Assembly: GCA_021775315.1 (NCBI GenBank)
Contig: JAJFIC010000039.1
Location: 1 to 64,000 of the forward strand
DNA from: Paracoccaceae bacterium
GTDB taxonomy: Bacteria; Pseudomonadota; Alphaproteobacteria; Rhodobacterales; Rhodobacteraceae
Length of the DNA: 64,000 bases
Direction of reading: 5' to 3'
Within the stretch, counting starts at the first letter, position 1; every line of letters starts with the position of its first letter. The position numbers and the translations under genes were made by a program. The notes under the pieces are model-generated. The model did no database searches, was not told where the DNA came from, and saw nothing but the letters and a program-made list of their open reading frames with translations. Of the stretch, positions 1-8,465 are shown piece after piece.

Positions 1-125
1 GCCCGATGATGTATCTGGCGCTGTCCTATGACCACCGGATCGTCGACGGTAAAGGTGCTGTGACCTTCCTTGTGCGGGTCAAAGAAGCCCTTGAAGATCC
101 GCGTCGGTTGTTGATGGATTTGTGA
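1..125 (+). CDS. sucB: 2-oxoglutarate dehydrogenase E2 (dihydrolipoyl succinyltransferase), 3' end only
   Basis: Only the last 40 codons are present, reading from base 3 to a TGA at 123-125; the rest lies left of the window. The visible part contains [13 protein letters not shown], the C-terminal signature of 2-oxoacid dehydrogenase E2 acyltransferases, in which the His and Asp of DHRxxDG form the acyl-transfer site. It ends in the family-typical [11 protein letters not shown] dihydrolipoamide dehydrogenase gene follows, so the E2 belongs to an odhA-odhB-lpd (sucAB-lpd) TCA-cycle operon. Pyruvate dehydrogenase E2 shares the signature, but the EDP-R-LL-DL tail and the context favour the succinyl-transferring enzyme. 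Confidence 0.85.
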   Translation, partial: PMMYLALSYDHRIVDGKGAVTFLVRVKEALEDPRRLLMDL

Positions 126-132
126 GGGTGCT

Positions 133-360
133 GTGGCCTACCTTGACCCCGAAACCCTGGCCTGCCCGTCCTGTGGCAAAACCGGTGACCTGATCTGGGT
201 CATCGGCGAAGGCCCGAACACCAAGCCGGGCGAAGGCCCTGCCTATACAGACGTGCAGGACGCTGGCGACTGGGTTTTGGACACGATTGGCACCACCCCG
301 CGCTGGTCTGGCGTGATAACCTGTCCGGACTGTAAAAACCCGGTGTTAACCCGGCCCTGA
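133..360 (+). CDS. small zinc-ribbon-like protein between odhB and lpd
   Basis: A 75-residue protein that I do not recognise by name. It starts at GTG 133, seven bases after the odhB stop and four bases behind an AGGG. It carries two cysteine pairs, CPSCG near residue 11 and CPDC near residue 64, the spacing expected of one zinc ribbon closed over a central loop. There is no signal peptide or membrane segment. The tight fit between odhB and lpd makes co-transcription likely. Function is unknown; a structural or regulatory role near the 2-oxoglutarate dehydrogenase complex is only inference from position. Confidence 0.65.
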   Translation: MAYLDPETLACPSCGKTGDLIWVIGEGPNTKPGEGPAYTDVQDAGDWVLDTIGTTPRWSGVITCPDCKNPVLTRP

Positions 361-420
361 ATGCAAGAAACATCCGTACGGTTGCCAAAATCGTACAAAA
401 CAGAAGTGATGGAGACCCAA

Positions 421-1806
421 ATGGCAGACTATGACGTAATCATCATCGGCAGCGGCCCCGGCGGCTATGTCTGTGCCATCCGCTGCGCCCAGCTGGGCCT
501 GAAAACCGCCTGCATCGAGGGCCGCGAAACCCTTGGTGGCACCTGCCTGAATGTCGGCTGCATCCCCTCCAAGGCATTGCTGCATGCCAGCCATTCCTAT
601 CACGAAGCGACCCATAATTTCACCAAGATGGGCCTGATGGGCAAAGCCCCGTCGGTCGATATGGCCAAGATGATCGAATACAAGGCAGGTGTGGTCGACC
701 AGAACACCAAAGGCATCGAATTCCTGTTTAAAAAGAACAAGATAGACAGAATTCAGGGCTGGGCCAAGATCACCGGCAAAGGCGAAGTCACCGTTGGCGA
801 TCAGGTCTACAAAGCCAAAAACATCGTGATCGCCACGGGTTCAGAACCATCCAGCCTGCCCGGCGTCGAAGTTGACGAAAAAACCGTGGTCACCTCGACC
901 GGGGCGCTGGAGTTGACCAAAGTTCCGAAATCAATGGTTGTCATCGGCGCGGGTGTGATCGGGCTTGAAATGGGCTCGGTTTACGCGCGTCTTGGCGCTG
1001 AGGTCACCGTGATCGAGTTTTTGGATCACGTCACCCCCGGCATGGATGCGGAAATTTCCAAAACCTTCCAGCGAAGCCTGAAAAAACAGGGCCTCAAATT
1101 CATCATGGGCGCCGCTGTACAATCGGCCACCGTCAAAAACTCCAAAGCCAAAATCACCTACAAACTGCGCAAAGACAACAGCGAGGCGACGCTGGACGCC
1201 GATGTCGTGCTGGTCGCCACAGGCCGAAAACCCTTTACCGACGGGCTGGGTCTGGAAGACATGGGCGTGGTCAAAACCGACCGCGGACAGATCGCAACCG
1301 AAGGTTGGAAAACCAATATCGAAGGTATTTGGGCCATTGGTGACGTGATCACCGGCCCAATGCTGGCCCACAAAGCCGAAGACGAAGGCATCGCCGTCGC
1401 CGAAACCATCGCGGGGCAGCACGGCCACGTGAATTACGGCATCATTCCGGGCGTGATTTACACCGCCCCCGAGGTCGCCAGTGTCGGTGCCACCGAAGAG
1501 CAGTTAAAAGAAGACGGGCGCGCCTACAAAGTCGGCAAGTTTACCTTTATGGGCAACGCCCGCGCCAAGGCCATTTTTGCTGGCGAAGGATTTGTGAAAA
1601 TTCTGGCAGACGCCACAACCGACAGGATTCTTGGCTGCCATCTGATGGGACCTTTCGCGGGCGAGCTGATCCACGAGGTTTGCGTCGCCATGGAATTCGG
1701 CGCCTCAGCCGAGGATCTGGCCCGCACCTGCCACGCGCATCCAACCTTTTCCGAGGCAATGCGCGAGGCGGCCTTGGCCTGTGGCGACGGGGCAATTCAT
1801 TCGTAA
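421..1806 (+). CDS. lpdA: dihydrolipoyl dehydrogenase (E3)
   Basis: FAD-dependent E3 subunit of 2-oxoacid dehydrogenase complexes; it reoxidises dihydrolipoamide and reduces NAD+. The 461-residue product shows the N-terminal FAD motif GSGPGG, the redox disulfide CLNVGC (C42 and C47), the NAD-binding [11 protein letters not shown], and the C-terminal active-site HAHPTFSE with H440 and E445. Length is normal for the family. Translation could open at ATG 361, but ATG 421 is preferred: it follows GGAGACC at proper spacing and gives the family-typical [12 protein letters not shown] start. It is the third gene of the odhB / zinc-ribbon / lpd group and probably serves the 2-oxoglutarate complex, possibly others too. 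Confidence 0.95.
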   Translation: MADYDVIIIGSGPGGYVCAIRCAQLGLKTACIEGRETLGGTCLNVGCIPSKALLHASHSYHEATHNFTKMGLMGKAPSVDMAKMIEYKAGVVDQNTKGIEFLFKKNKIDRIQGWAKITGKGEVTVGDQVYKAKNIVIATGSEPSSLPGVEVDEKTVVTSTGALELTKVPKSMVVIGAGVIGLEMGSVYARLGAEVTVIEFLDHVTPGMDAEISKTFQRSLKKQGLKFIMGAAVQSATVKNSKAKITYKLRKDNSEATLDADVVLVATGRKPFTDGLGLEDMGVVKTDRGQIATEGWKTNIEGIWAIGDVITGPMLAHKAEDEGIAVAETIAGQHGHVNYGIIPGVIYTAPEVASVGATEEQLKEDGRAYKVGKFTFMGNARAKAIFAGEGFVKILADATTDRILGCHLMGPFAGELIHEVCVAMEFGASAEDLARTCHAHPTFSEAMREAALACGDGAIHS

Positions 1807-1895
1807 CCTATTGTTATAACATACTAAACACTACGATTGATCCACGCATGATCGTGCGGTAGATTCAAACATCTTTGACGTGACCGGGGCAACAT

Positions 1896-2468
1896 ATGTT
1901 AAAACTTCTAATCGGCGTATTCCTGTGGTGGGCCGCGCATATGGTGAAACGGCTTGCCCCTAATTTACGCCGGGACCTTTCGACCGCCCTTGGTGAAGGC
2001 CCGTCAAAGGGCATTATCTCATTGATCATTCTGGCCTCGGTCGTGCTGATGTTTCTGGGGTATCGGCAGGCTGAAATCATCCCCGTATACACCCCGTTTC
2101 CGGGTGCCGGACATTTGAATAACCTTCTGATGTTCCCGGCACTTTACCTGATGGGCGTCGGCCCCGCGGGTGGGCGACTATCGGCAAAAATCAGGCACCC
2201 GATGCTGGCTGGCATAATCGTCTGGTCGTTTTCGCATCTGCTGGTCAACGGCGATATCGCCTCGATCGTGATGTTCGGCGGGCTTGGCCTGTGGGCCTTG
2301 GTACAAATGCGCCTGATCAACCAGCACGAAGGCCCGTGGGAGGTTCCGATGCCCGGCAACAGCCTGCAAGACTGGAAGCTGGCCCTGATGACGCTTTTCA
2401 TTTTCGTTGTGATTGCCGGCATCCACTGGCTGTTTGACCACAACCCGTTTTTAGGAACCTACGGATGA
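1896..2468 (+). CDS. NnrU-family integral membrane protein
   Basis: A 190-residue polytopic membrane protein with about five or six hydrophobic segments. It matches the NnrU family, which was named from a nitric-oxide-related locus but whose biochemical role is not settled. The characteristic stretch is RHPMLAG followed by SHLLVNGD near residues 100-118. ATG 1896 is preceded by GGGG (1886-1889). Its stop overlaps the start of the next gene in ATGA, so the two are translationally coupled. No denitrification gene is near, so a nitrogen-oxide role cannot be claimed here. Confidence 0.8.
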   Translation: MLKLLIGVFLWWAAHMVKRLAPNLRRDLSTALGEGPSKGIISLIILASVVLMFLGYRQAEIIPVYTPFPGAGHLNNLLMFPALYLMGVGPAGGRLSAKIRHPMLAGIIVWSFSHLLVNGDIASIVMFGGLGLWALVQMRLINQHEGPWEVPMPGNSLQDWKLALMTLFIFVVIAGIHWLFDHNPFLGTYG

Positions 2469-2668
2469 TCGCCTATCGTTTGCTGACCGAGGATGACAGC
2501 TCGGCCTTTTGCCATAAAGTAACCGAAGCCTTGTCCAAAGGTTGGGTGCTGCATGGTGATCCGACCTATGCGTTTGACGCCAAGCGCGGCGTTATGCGCT
2601 GTGGTCAGGCCGTTGTAAAAGAGGTGGACGCCACGTATAGCCCCGAGGTGAAACTGGGACAGCTATAG
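2465..2668 (+). CDS. DUF1737-type small protein
   Basis: A 67-residue soluble protein. The segment YRLLTEDDSSAF and the later GWVLHGDPTYAFD resemble the DUF1737 domain (small proteins of unknown function with a conserved W-L-G-P core). It starts inside the stop of the NnrU-like gene (ATGA at 2465-2468) and ends nine bases before the MaoC gene, so it is likely translated from the same message. No catalytic motif, signal peptide or membrane segment is visible. Confidence 0.7.
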   Translation: MIAYRLLTEDDSSAFCHKVTEALSKGWVLHGDPTYAFDAKRGVMRCGQAVVKEVDATYSPEVKLGQL

Positions 2669-2677
2669 GACAAGATC

Positions 2678-3718
2678 ATGGGCGTGACCAAAACCAATTC
2701 CGGCCGTTTCTTTGAAGATTACTCCATCGGACAAGACCTGATCCACGCCGTACCGCGCACCATATCGGGTGGCGAACGCGCACTATACCACGCGTTTTAT
2801 CCCGCCCGGCACGCGATCTATTCCTCAGACGAATTTGCCCGGGCTTGTGGGTTGCCACAATCACCGCTGGATGATCTGGCTGGGTTTCATGTGGTATTTG
2901 GCAAAACCGTGCCGGATGTATCGCTGAACGCCGTGGCCAATCTTGGCTACGCCGAGGGGCGATTTTTGAAGCCGATAAATGTGGGCGATACTTTGCGGTC
3001 GACGTCAAAGGTGATTGGGCTAAAGCAAAACAGCAATGGCAAGTCGGGCGTGGTCTGGGTGCAGACCAAAGGGTTCAACCAGTTGGATGAGGTCGTGATC
3101 GACTATAAGCGCTGGGTCATGGTCAAAAAACAGAACCTTGAGGCCCCGGCCCCTGAAACCGTCATCCCTGAAATGGCCAAAGCGTTGCAGGCGGATCAAT
3201 TGGCGATACCGGACGACCTGACCTTTGAAAACTACGACTTCGCACTGGCGGGTGAGCCGCACCGGATGCGTGATTACGACATCGGCGAAAAGATCAACCA
3301 TGTGGATGGTTCAACCATTGAAGAGGCCGAACACATGCTTGCCACCCGTTTGTGGCAGAACACGTCGAAGGTGCATTTTGACGTGCTTGCGCGCAGCGAA
3401 TGGCAGCGCCTGATCTATGGTGGCCACGTCATTTCCATGGCGCGCACCCTGTCCTTTAACGGGCTGGCCAATGCCCAGATGATCGCGGGCATCAATGCCG
3501 GTGCCCACGCCAACCCTTGCGCCGCCGGTGACACCGTCCGCGCCTGGTCTGAAGTGCTGGACAAGGCCGAAACCAGCGCCCCCGGCGTCGGTGCGATCCG
3601 GCTGCGTCTGGTTGCCACCAAAGGCGAGGTTGGGGCGATGGAATTGCGCGATGAGGCGGGCAAATACCGGTCTGACATCCTGCTTGATCTCGACTATTGG
3701 GCTTTGATGCCGCTCTAA
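2678..3718 (+). CDS. MaoC-family hydratase, mesaconyl-CoA hydratase-like
   Basis: A 346-residue protein with two hot-dog (MaoC) halves. It resembles the mesaconyl-CoA hydratase / beta-methylmalyl-CoA dehydratase of the ethylmalonyl-CoA pathway in Rhodobacterales. Similar stretches include FHVVFGKTVPDVSLNAVANL (residues about 71-90), HVDGSTIEEAEHM and YGGHVISMARTLSFNGL. Length agrees with that enzyme. ATG 2678 follows an AGGACA ribosome site. Downstream are an SDR and a P1-type hydrolase rather than other ethylmalonyl-CoA pathway genes, so a diverged paralogue acting on a different enoyl-CoA is possible. Family assignment is firm; the exact substrate is inference. Confidence 0.65.
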   Translation: MGVTKTNSGRFFEDYSIGQDLIHAVPRTISGGERALYHAFYPARHAIYSSDEFARACGLPQSPLDDLAGFHVVFGKTVPDVSLNAVANLGYAEGRFLKPINVGDTLRSTSKVIGLKQNSNGKSGVVWVQTKGFNQLDEVVIDYKRWVMVKKQNLEAPAPETVIPEMAKALQADQLAIPDDLTFENYDFALAGEPHRMRDYDIGEKINHVDGSTIEEAEHMLATRLWQNTSKVHFDVLARSEWQRLIYGGHVISMARTLSFNGLANAQMIAGINAGAHANPCAAGDTVRAWSEVLDKAETSAPGVGAIRLRLVATKGEVGAMELRDEAGKYRSDILLDLDYWALMPL

Positions 3719-3779
3719 GCTTGCAGTCCGGTTTTTATCGCCGCAAACTCGTCTGAGCAATCAGACAGGAGTGCAGCGA

Positions 3780-4520
3780 ATGAGACTTCAAGGTAAATCA
3801 GCAATCGTAACCGGGGCGGGTTCGGGCTTTGGCGCGGGCATGGCGCGGAAATTCGCAGCCGAAGGGGCCAGAGTTCTGGTCGCGGACATAAACCAGCAGG
3901 CAGCGGCAGAGGTCGCAGCGGAAATCGGCGGTGTCGCCTGCACGGTTGATGTGTCCAACGACACCAGCGTCGCCGCTATGGCCAAGCAGGCCTTTGCCGA
4001 ATTCGGTCAGCTTGATATTCTGGTGAACAATGCCGGCGTCACCCATCTGCCAACCCCAATGGAAGACGTGTCGTGCGATGATTTCGACCGCGTGCTGAAC
4101 GTCAACATCCGCTCGATTTATCTGACGGCCTGTCATTTTGTGCCACATATGAAGGCGAATGGCGCGGGCGCAATCCTAAATATCGCCTCAACCGCCGGGG
4201 TGTCGCCACGCCCGAACCTGAACTGGTACAATGCCTCAAAAGGCTGGGTGATCACGGCAAGCAAGGCAATGGCAGTTGAACTGGCACCGTTTGGAATTCG
4301 GGTCAACGCGCTTAATCCTGTGGCCGGGGAAACCCCCTTGCTGAAATCCTTTATGGGCGAAGACACACCAGAAATCCGTGCGAAATTCCTGTCGACTATT
4401 CCGCTGGGCCGGTTTTCCACAGCCGAAGATATGGGCAACGCCGCCTGTTTCATGTGCTCAGACGAGGCAAGCATGATCACCGGCGTCGCGATGGAAGTCG
4501 ACGGTGGGCGCTGCATATGA
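3780..4520 (+). CDS. short-chain dehydrogenase/reductase (SDR)
   Basis: Classical 246-residue SDR oxidoreductase. The nucleotide motif GAGSGFG is near the N-terminus and NNAG stabilises the Rossmann core. The catalytic triad is S137 (NIAST), Y150 and K154 (YNASK), and the C-terminus GVAMEVDGG is typical. Start is ATG 3780 behind GGAG (3768-3771) rather than the in-frame GTG nine bases earlier, which overlaps that ribosome site. An Asp (VADINQ) after the second beta strand suggests NAD(H) rather than NADP(H). The stop overlaps the next start (ATGA at 4517-4520). The substrate cannot be told from sequence. Confidence 0.85.
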   Translation: MRLQGKSAIVTGAGSGFGAGMARKFAAEGARVLVADINQQAAAEVAAEIGGVACTVDVSNDTSVAAMAKQAFAEFGQLDILVNNAGVTHLPTPMEDVSCDDFDRVLNVNIRSIYLTACHFVPHMKANGAGAILNIASTAGVSPRPNLNWYNASKGWVITASKAMAVELAPFGIRVNALNPVAGETPLLKSFMGEDTPEIRAKFLSTIPLGRFSTAEDMGNAACFMCSDEASMITGVAMEVDGGRCI

Positions 4521-5512
4521 AACCCGGCGCGCGCAACCTGATCACTGACGTCGCAGGCCTTAAAGTCGGCAATGCCCAGAACGAGGCACTGAAATCCGGC
4601 GCGACCGTGTTGCTGGGCGACGCACCGTTCACCGCAGCCGTGCATGTGATGGGCGGCGCGCCCGGAACGCGCGAAACTGACCTGCTGGCGCCGGACAAAA
4701 TGGTGCAACAGGTCGACGCGCTGGTTCTGTCTGGTGGTTCGGCCTTTGGCCTTGATGCCGCGTCAGGCGTTGCCGATGGGTTGGCGCGTGCCGGTCGTGG
4801 CTTTCAGGTTGGCCCGGCGCGCATCCCGATTGTTCCCGGTGCGATCCTGTTTGACCTGCTGAATGGCGGTGACAAAAACTGGCCGGACAACCCTTACAAG
4901 GCGTTGGGTCTGGCGGCGCTTGAAAACATAAGCGAAGACTTTGCGCTTGGCACGATTGGCGCGGGAACCGGGGCCACCACAATGAACCTGAAGGGTGGCC
5001 TTGGCTCCGCCTCTTTGGTTTTAGACAGCGGTCTGACGGTCGGCGCGCTGGTCGCCGCCAATCCTCTGGGTGCCGTGGTGCAGGGCCATACCCGAAACTT
5101 CTGGGCCGCACCTTATGAGGTTGCGTCTGAGTTTGGCGGCTTTGGCCCGACAATGGATTTTGACGCGCTGAGCGAACCCAATCCATTCGCTGGCCCGTTG
5201 GAAGGGGCAAACACCACCATTGCCATCATCGCCACCGATGCGGACCTGGCGCAAGCACAGGCCACACGCATGGCCACGGCAGCCCATGACGGCATGGCGC
5301 GCGCCATTTATCCCAGCCACACGCCCTATGACGGCGATCTGATTTTCACCGCGGCCACCGGGGAGAAACCGCTGGCTGATCCAATGGTTGATCCTTTGCA
5401 ACTGGGCCATGCCGCTGCGATCTGTCTTGCCCGCGCCATTGCCCGCGCGGTGTTTGAGGCGACGGCCACGGCAAATGATACCTTACCCAGTTGGCACCAG
5501 AAATTTGGCTGA
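4517..5512 (+). CDS. P1/S58-family self-processing hydrolase (DmpA/NylC-like)
   Basis: A 331-residue member of the DmpA/NylC family of N-terminal-nucleophile aminopeptidases and amide hydrolases. These are made as one chain and cut themselves to expose a Ser or Thr nucleophile. Family landmarks are DLLAPDKMV, LSGGSAFGLDAASGV, GAGTGATT and GGLGSAS. The ANTTIAIIATD segment places the probable self-cleavage bond at N232-T233, as in the nylon-oligomer hydrolase NylC, rather than the Gly-Ser of DmpA. The start is set by overlap with the SDR stop. Known relatives act on D-amino-acid amides, beta-peptides or cyclic amides; the substrate here is unknown. Confidence 0.85.
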   Translation: MKPGARNLITDVAGLKVGNAQNEALKSGATVLLGDAPFTAAVHVMGGAPGTRETDLLAPDKMVQQVDALVLSGGSAFGLDAASGVADGLARAGRGFQVGPARIPIVPGAILFDLLNGGDKNWPDNPYKALGLAALENISEDFALGTIGAGTGATTMNLKGGLGSASLVLDSGLTVGALVAANPLGAVVQGHTRNFWAAPYEVASEFGGFGPTMDFDALSEPNPFAGPLEGANTTIAIIATDADLAQAQATRMATAAHDGMARAIYPSHTPYDGDLIFTAATGEKPLADPMVDPLQLGHAAAICLARAIARAVFEATATANDTLPSWHQKFG

Positions 5513-5557
5513 GACTTTGCAGAAATTGCGCTTTGACCAAAAGCGCCGACAGGAAAA

Positions 5558-5621
5558 TTAACCTTCTGTTTACCAACGCAGCCTAGGGTTGAAGCCTGTA
5601 AGGGCCGGAATCCCTCTGGCT
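5558..5621 (+). promoter_or_regulatory. candidate CtrA-like site and leader hairpin upstream of the cupin gene
   Basis: TTAA-N7-TTTA at 5558-5572 differs by one base from the alphaproteobacterial CtrA full site TTAA-N7-TTAA. Just downstream, AGCC (5593-5596) and AGGG (5601-5604) can pair with CCCT (5612-5615) and GGCT (5618-5621), forming a nested hairpin. This ends 14 bases before ATG 5636, where no strong ribosome site is otherwise visible. Both readings are pattern matches only. Confidence 0.3.
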
Positions 5622-5635
5622 CATGGGTCGTCAAA

Positions 5636-6004
5636 ATGAACGTCATAACAAACAACGCCGCTTTTAGCGCCTCAAATTTGGCGGATGACACCCGGGCATG
5701 GGGCACGTGCGGGGCATTGTTTGAACAGGATCGTTTCAAGGTTCGCCACCTTGTCATCCACCCGGGTCAGAAGTTGGGCCGTCAAAGCCATCTTCACCGA
5801 TCAGAGCATTGGATTGCCGTTTCCGGAACAGGTCGCGTAAGCATCGGCGACACCAGCATCGATCTGTTTGAAAGCCAGTCAATCGACATCGCGATCGGCG
5901 CGGTCCACCAGATCGAAAACCACGGCAAGGTTGATCTGCATCTGATCGAGGTACAAATCGGTGCCTATCTGAAGGACGATGACGTTATACGATACGGGGC
6001 CTAA
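5636..6004 (+). CDS. stand-alone cupin, similar to the C-terminal domain of type II phosphomannose isomerase
   Basis: A 122-residue single cupin. The first cupin motif is visible as GRQSHLHRSEHWIAVSGTGRV (residues about 48-68) and the second as GAVHQIENHGKVDLHLIEVQ. The wording HRSEHWIAVSGTG and the tail LKDDDVIRYG closely resemble the isomerase domain of bifunctional mannose-1-phosphate guanylyltransferase / mannose-6-phosphate isomerase. Here the nucleotidyltransferase half is absent. The gene stands alone behind a structured leader and converges, with a 4-base overlap, on the hydrolase gene. It could be a sugar isomerase or a binding protein that reuses the fold. Confidence 0.75.
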   Translation: MNVITNNAAFSASNLADDTRAWGTCGALFEQDRFKVRHLVIHPGQKLGRQSHLHRSEHWIAVSGTGRVSIGDTSIDLFESQSIDIAIGAVHQIENHGKVDLHLIEVQIGAYLKDDDVIRYGA

Positions 6005-6813
6005 TTCCCGCCCAGCAAGGCCGACATCAAGGCAGAGTCCGCATCCATCAGGCCGTCAATCACATCGAAATGGTGCCGACCGGGGTCAATCACCACCTCG
6101 GCATTTGGCCACTCACGCGCCAGCCATTGGGATTGGTCGACAAAAACAGGCCTTTCATCGCCACCGACCCAGGCAACCACCGGCAGCGGCAGAATATCAC
6201 GGTGCAACAGCGGGCTTTCAGCCTCGGCCTGCGCCATATCCAGACCGAAAACCTCGTTCATGCTGGTCTTGAGCAAAGGACGCAGATCATGCACGCCGGA
6301 TATCGACACAACCCGCGCGATCCGTTCAACAAAACACCCCGACCAATCCAGGTCCAGGCACAGCATCCGGGTCACCAAATGCCCGCCTGCGGAATGTCCG
6401 GTCAAATGGATCGGTCCGGCCACCATGCCAGCGGCGGCATCCACTGCGGCGCGAATTTGACGGGTGATCGTTGAAATAGACGCTTCGGGCGCCAGCACAT
6501 AAGACGGCATCGCCACTGCATATTCGCGCGCCAAAGCGCCCGCAGCCAGATGCGACCACGAGGATTTGTCGAACGCTTTCCAGTATCCGCCATGCACAAA
6601 AACCACCAACCCGCGGGGTGCCGCGTCTGGCATGAACAGATCAAACCGTTCGCGTGCATGGCTGCCATAAGGCACGTCCAACTGGCATCGCCCTTTGTCG
6701 CTAAGTTCTGCACGAAACGCCGCTGCCTGTTTTTCCCAACGTGGTGGATAGCTCGCGGCATCCGCGATGTAATCTCCGTTGGCATAGGCGTCGTCCCAGT
6801 CGATATCGTTCAT
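6001..6813 (-). CDS. alpha/beta hydrolase, arylformamidase-like
   Basis: A 270-residue cytoplasmic alpha/beta hydrolase. The oxyanion-hole motif HGGYWKAFD and the nucleophile elbow GHSAGGH are clear, and a C-terminal Asp/His pair (PGRHHFDVID) fits the rest of the triad. HGGYW followed by GHSAGGHL is the pattern of kynurenine formamidase-type esterases, but no tryptophan-degradation gene is adjacent, so the substrate is open. Start ATG 6813 follows GGGGACC. An upstream alternative start adds seven residues and is less likely. Its stop overlaps that of the convergent cupin gene. Confidence 0.75.
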   Translation of the reverse strand: MNDIDWDDAYANGDYIADAASYPPRWEKQAAAFRAELSDKGRCQLDVPYGSHARERFDLFMPDAAPRGLVVFVHGGYWKAFDKSSWSHLAAGALAREYAVAMPSYVLAPEASISTITRQIRAAVDAAAGMVAGPIHLTGHSAGGHLVTRMLCLDLDWSGCFVERIARVVSISGVHDLRPLLKTSMNEVFGLDMAQAEAESPLLHRDILPLPVVAWVGGDERPVFVDQSQWLAREWPNAEVVIDPGRHHFDVIDGLMDADSALMSALLGGN

Positions 6814-6919
6814 TTGGGTCCCCTTCGGCCACACTATCCCTTGTCACCCTTGCGAAGAAAAGAGATTTGTGAAAGATCGCGGTTCAGCAATACGCCACGC
6901 CGCCTTGAAAGGAACCGAA

Positions 6920-8398
6920 ATGCTAGATGCCACTGACCTGTTTTCCACATTGAAAGACCCCAGTCTGCTTTGCACCAAGGCCTTTGTTGCCGGTGAGTGG
7001 GTCGACGCCGATGACGGCGCGACTATGGCGGTGAAGAACCCATCGCGTAACGATGTCATCTGTGAAATCGCCGACATTGGCGTTCCACAAACCCGTGCCG
7101 CAATCGAGGCCGCCCGTATCGCCCAAAAGCCATGGGCCGCCAGAACTGGCAAGGACCGCGCTGCAATATTGCGCAAATGGTACGATCTGATGGTCGAAAA
7201 CGCCGACGATCTGGCCGCTATCCTGACCGCTGAAATGGGCAAACCGCTGGCCGAAGCCAAGGGCGAAATTCTGTACGGTGCCAGTTTTGTCGAATGGTTC
7301 GGCGAAGAGGCCAAGCGCGTTTATGGCGAAACTATTCCGGGCCACCAACCCGACAAACGCATCACCGTGATCAAACAACCGGTTGGCGTTGTGGCGTCTA
7401 TCACGCCGTGGAATTTCCCCAACGCCATGATCGCCCGCAAAGTCGCGCCAGCACTGGCGGTCGGCTGTGCGTTTATTGCCCGGCCCGCGTCTGAAACGCC
7501 GCTGTCTGCCCTTGCGATGGCGTTGTTGGCGGAACGCGCAGGCGTGCCAAAAGGGGTGTTCAGCGTCATCCCGTCCAGCAAATCCTCGGCCATTGGTAAA
7601 GAGTTTTGCGATAACCACACCGTGCGCAAGCTGACCTTCACCGGCTCGACCGAAGTCGGGCGTATCCTGATGCGTCAGGCCGCCGATCAGATCATGAAAA
7701 CCTCGATGGAACTTGGCGGCAACGCGCCTTTCATCGTGTTTGATGACGCCGATCTTGATAAAGCGGTCGAAGGCGCGATGATCTCAAAATACCGCAATAA
7801 CGGCCAGACCTGCGTTTGCGCCAACCGGATTTACGTGCAGGACGCGGTCTATGACGCGTTTGCACAAAAGCTGGCGGCGGCGGTTGCCGAAATGAAAGTT
7901 GGCGACGGCTTTGAGGATGGCGTGACCGCAGGGCCGCTGATCACAGAAGACGCCGTTGAAAAAGTGGAAGAACATATCGCCAACGCGGTTGCGAACGGTG
8001 CCAAGGTGTTGGCCGGTGGCAAACGCCACGCTTTGGGTGGAACGTTCTTTGAACCCACAATCCTGACCGGTGTTACACCCGATATGATGGTCACAAATGA
8101 CGAAACCTTTGGACCCGTGGCACCCTTGTTCCGATTCAAGGACGAAGACGACGTGATCCAACAGGCCAATGACACGATTTTCGGTCTGGCATCCTATTTC
8201 TACGCCAACGACCTAAGCCGGGTTTACCGGGTTTCCGAGGCGCTTGAATATGGCATGGTCGGGGTTAATACCGGCCTGATCTCAACCGAAATCGCGCCGT
8301 TTGGTGGCGTCAAACAATCCGGCCAAGGGCGCGAAGGTTCAAGCCACGGAACCGAGGAATATCTGGAAATGAAATATATTTGCACGTCGATCAGCTAA
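6920..8398 (+). CDS. gabD: succinate-semialdehyde dehydrogenase
   Basis: A 492-residue aldehyde dehydrogenase that resembles GabD, which oxidises succinate semialdehyde to succinate in the GABA shunt, usually with NADP+. The catalytic residues are E264 (MELGGNAPF) and C298 (NNGQTCVCANR). The adjacent second cysteine is typical of GabD-type enzymes. FTGSTEVGR and PWNFPNAM mark the cofactor site, and the end PFGGVKQSGQGREGS is canonical. ATG 6920 is chosen because it follows AAAGGAACC. Divergent from the hydrolase at 6813 and followed by a strong shared terminator. No GABA transaminase is nearby in the window. Confidence 0.88.
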   Translation: MLDATDLFSTLKDPSLLCTKAFVAGEWVDADDGATMAVKNPSRNDVICEIADIGVPQTRAAIEAARIAQKPWAARTGKDRAAILRKWYDLMVENADDLAAILTAEMGKPLAEAKGEILYGASFVEWFGEEAKRVYGETIPGHQPDKRITVIKQPVGVVASITPWNFPNAMIARKVAPALAVGCAFIARPASETPLSALAMALLAERAGVPKGVFSVIPSSKSSAIGKEFCDNHTVRKLTFTGSTEVGRILMRQAADQIMKTSMELGGNAPFIVFDDADLDKAVEGAMISKYRNNGQTCVCANRIYVQDAVYDAFAQKLAAAVAEMKVGDGFEDGVTAGPLITEDAVEKVEEHIANAVANGAKVLAGGKRHALGGTFFEPTILTGVTPDMMVTNDETFGPVAPLFRFKDEDDVIQQANDTIFGLASYFYANDLSRVYRVSEALEYGMVGVNTGLISTEIAPFGGVKQSGQGREGSSHGTEEYLEMKYICTSIS

Positions 8399-8428
8399 CG
8401 ACGGCACAGACGGCATTTGCCATTTTTG

Positions 8429-8457
8429 AAAGGTCCCGGCGATAAACCGGGACCTTT
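8429..8457. terminator. bidirectional rho-independent terminator between gabD and clpB
   Basis: An 11-bp perfect stem, AAAGGTCCCGG (8429-8439) with CCGGGACCTTT (8447-8457), and a 7-base loop. T-rich flanks occur on both strands. It lies between two convergent genes and can stop transcription from either side. Confidence 0.85.
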
Positions 8458-8465
8458 CTTGCGTT

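Noticed and set aside
361-420. 20-residue N-terminal extension of lpd
   Set aside because: The extension is not family-like, and ATG 421 has a good ribosome site.
6001-6834. Longer start of the alpha/beta hydrolase
   Set aside because: ATG 6813 has GGGGACC at proper distance; the extra seven residues add nothing family-like.
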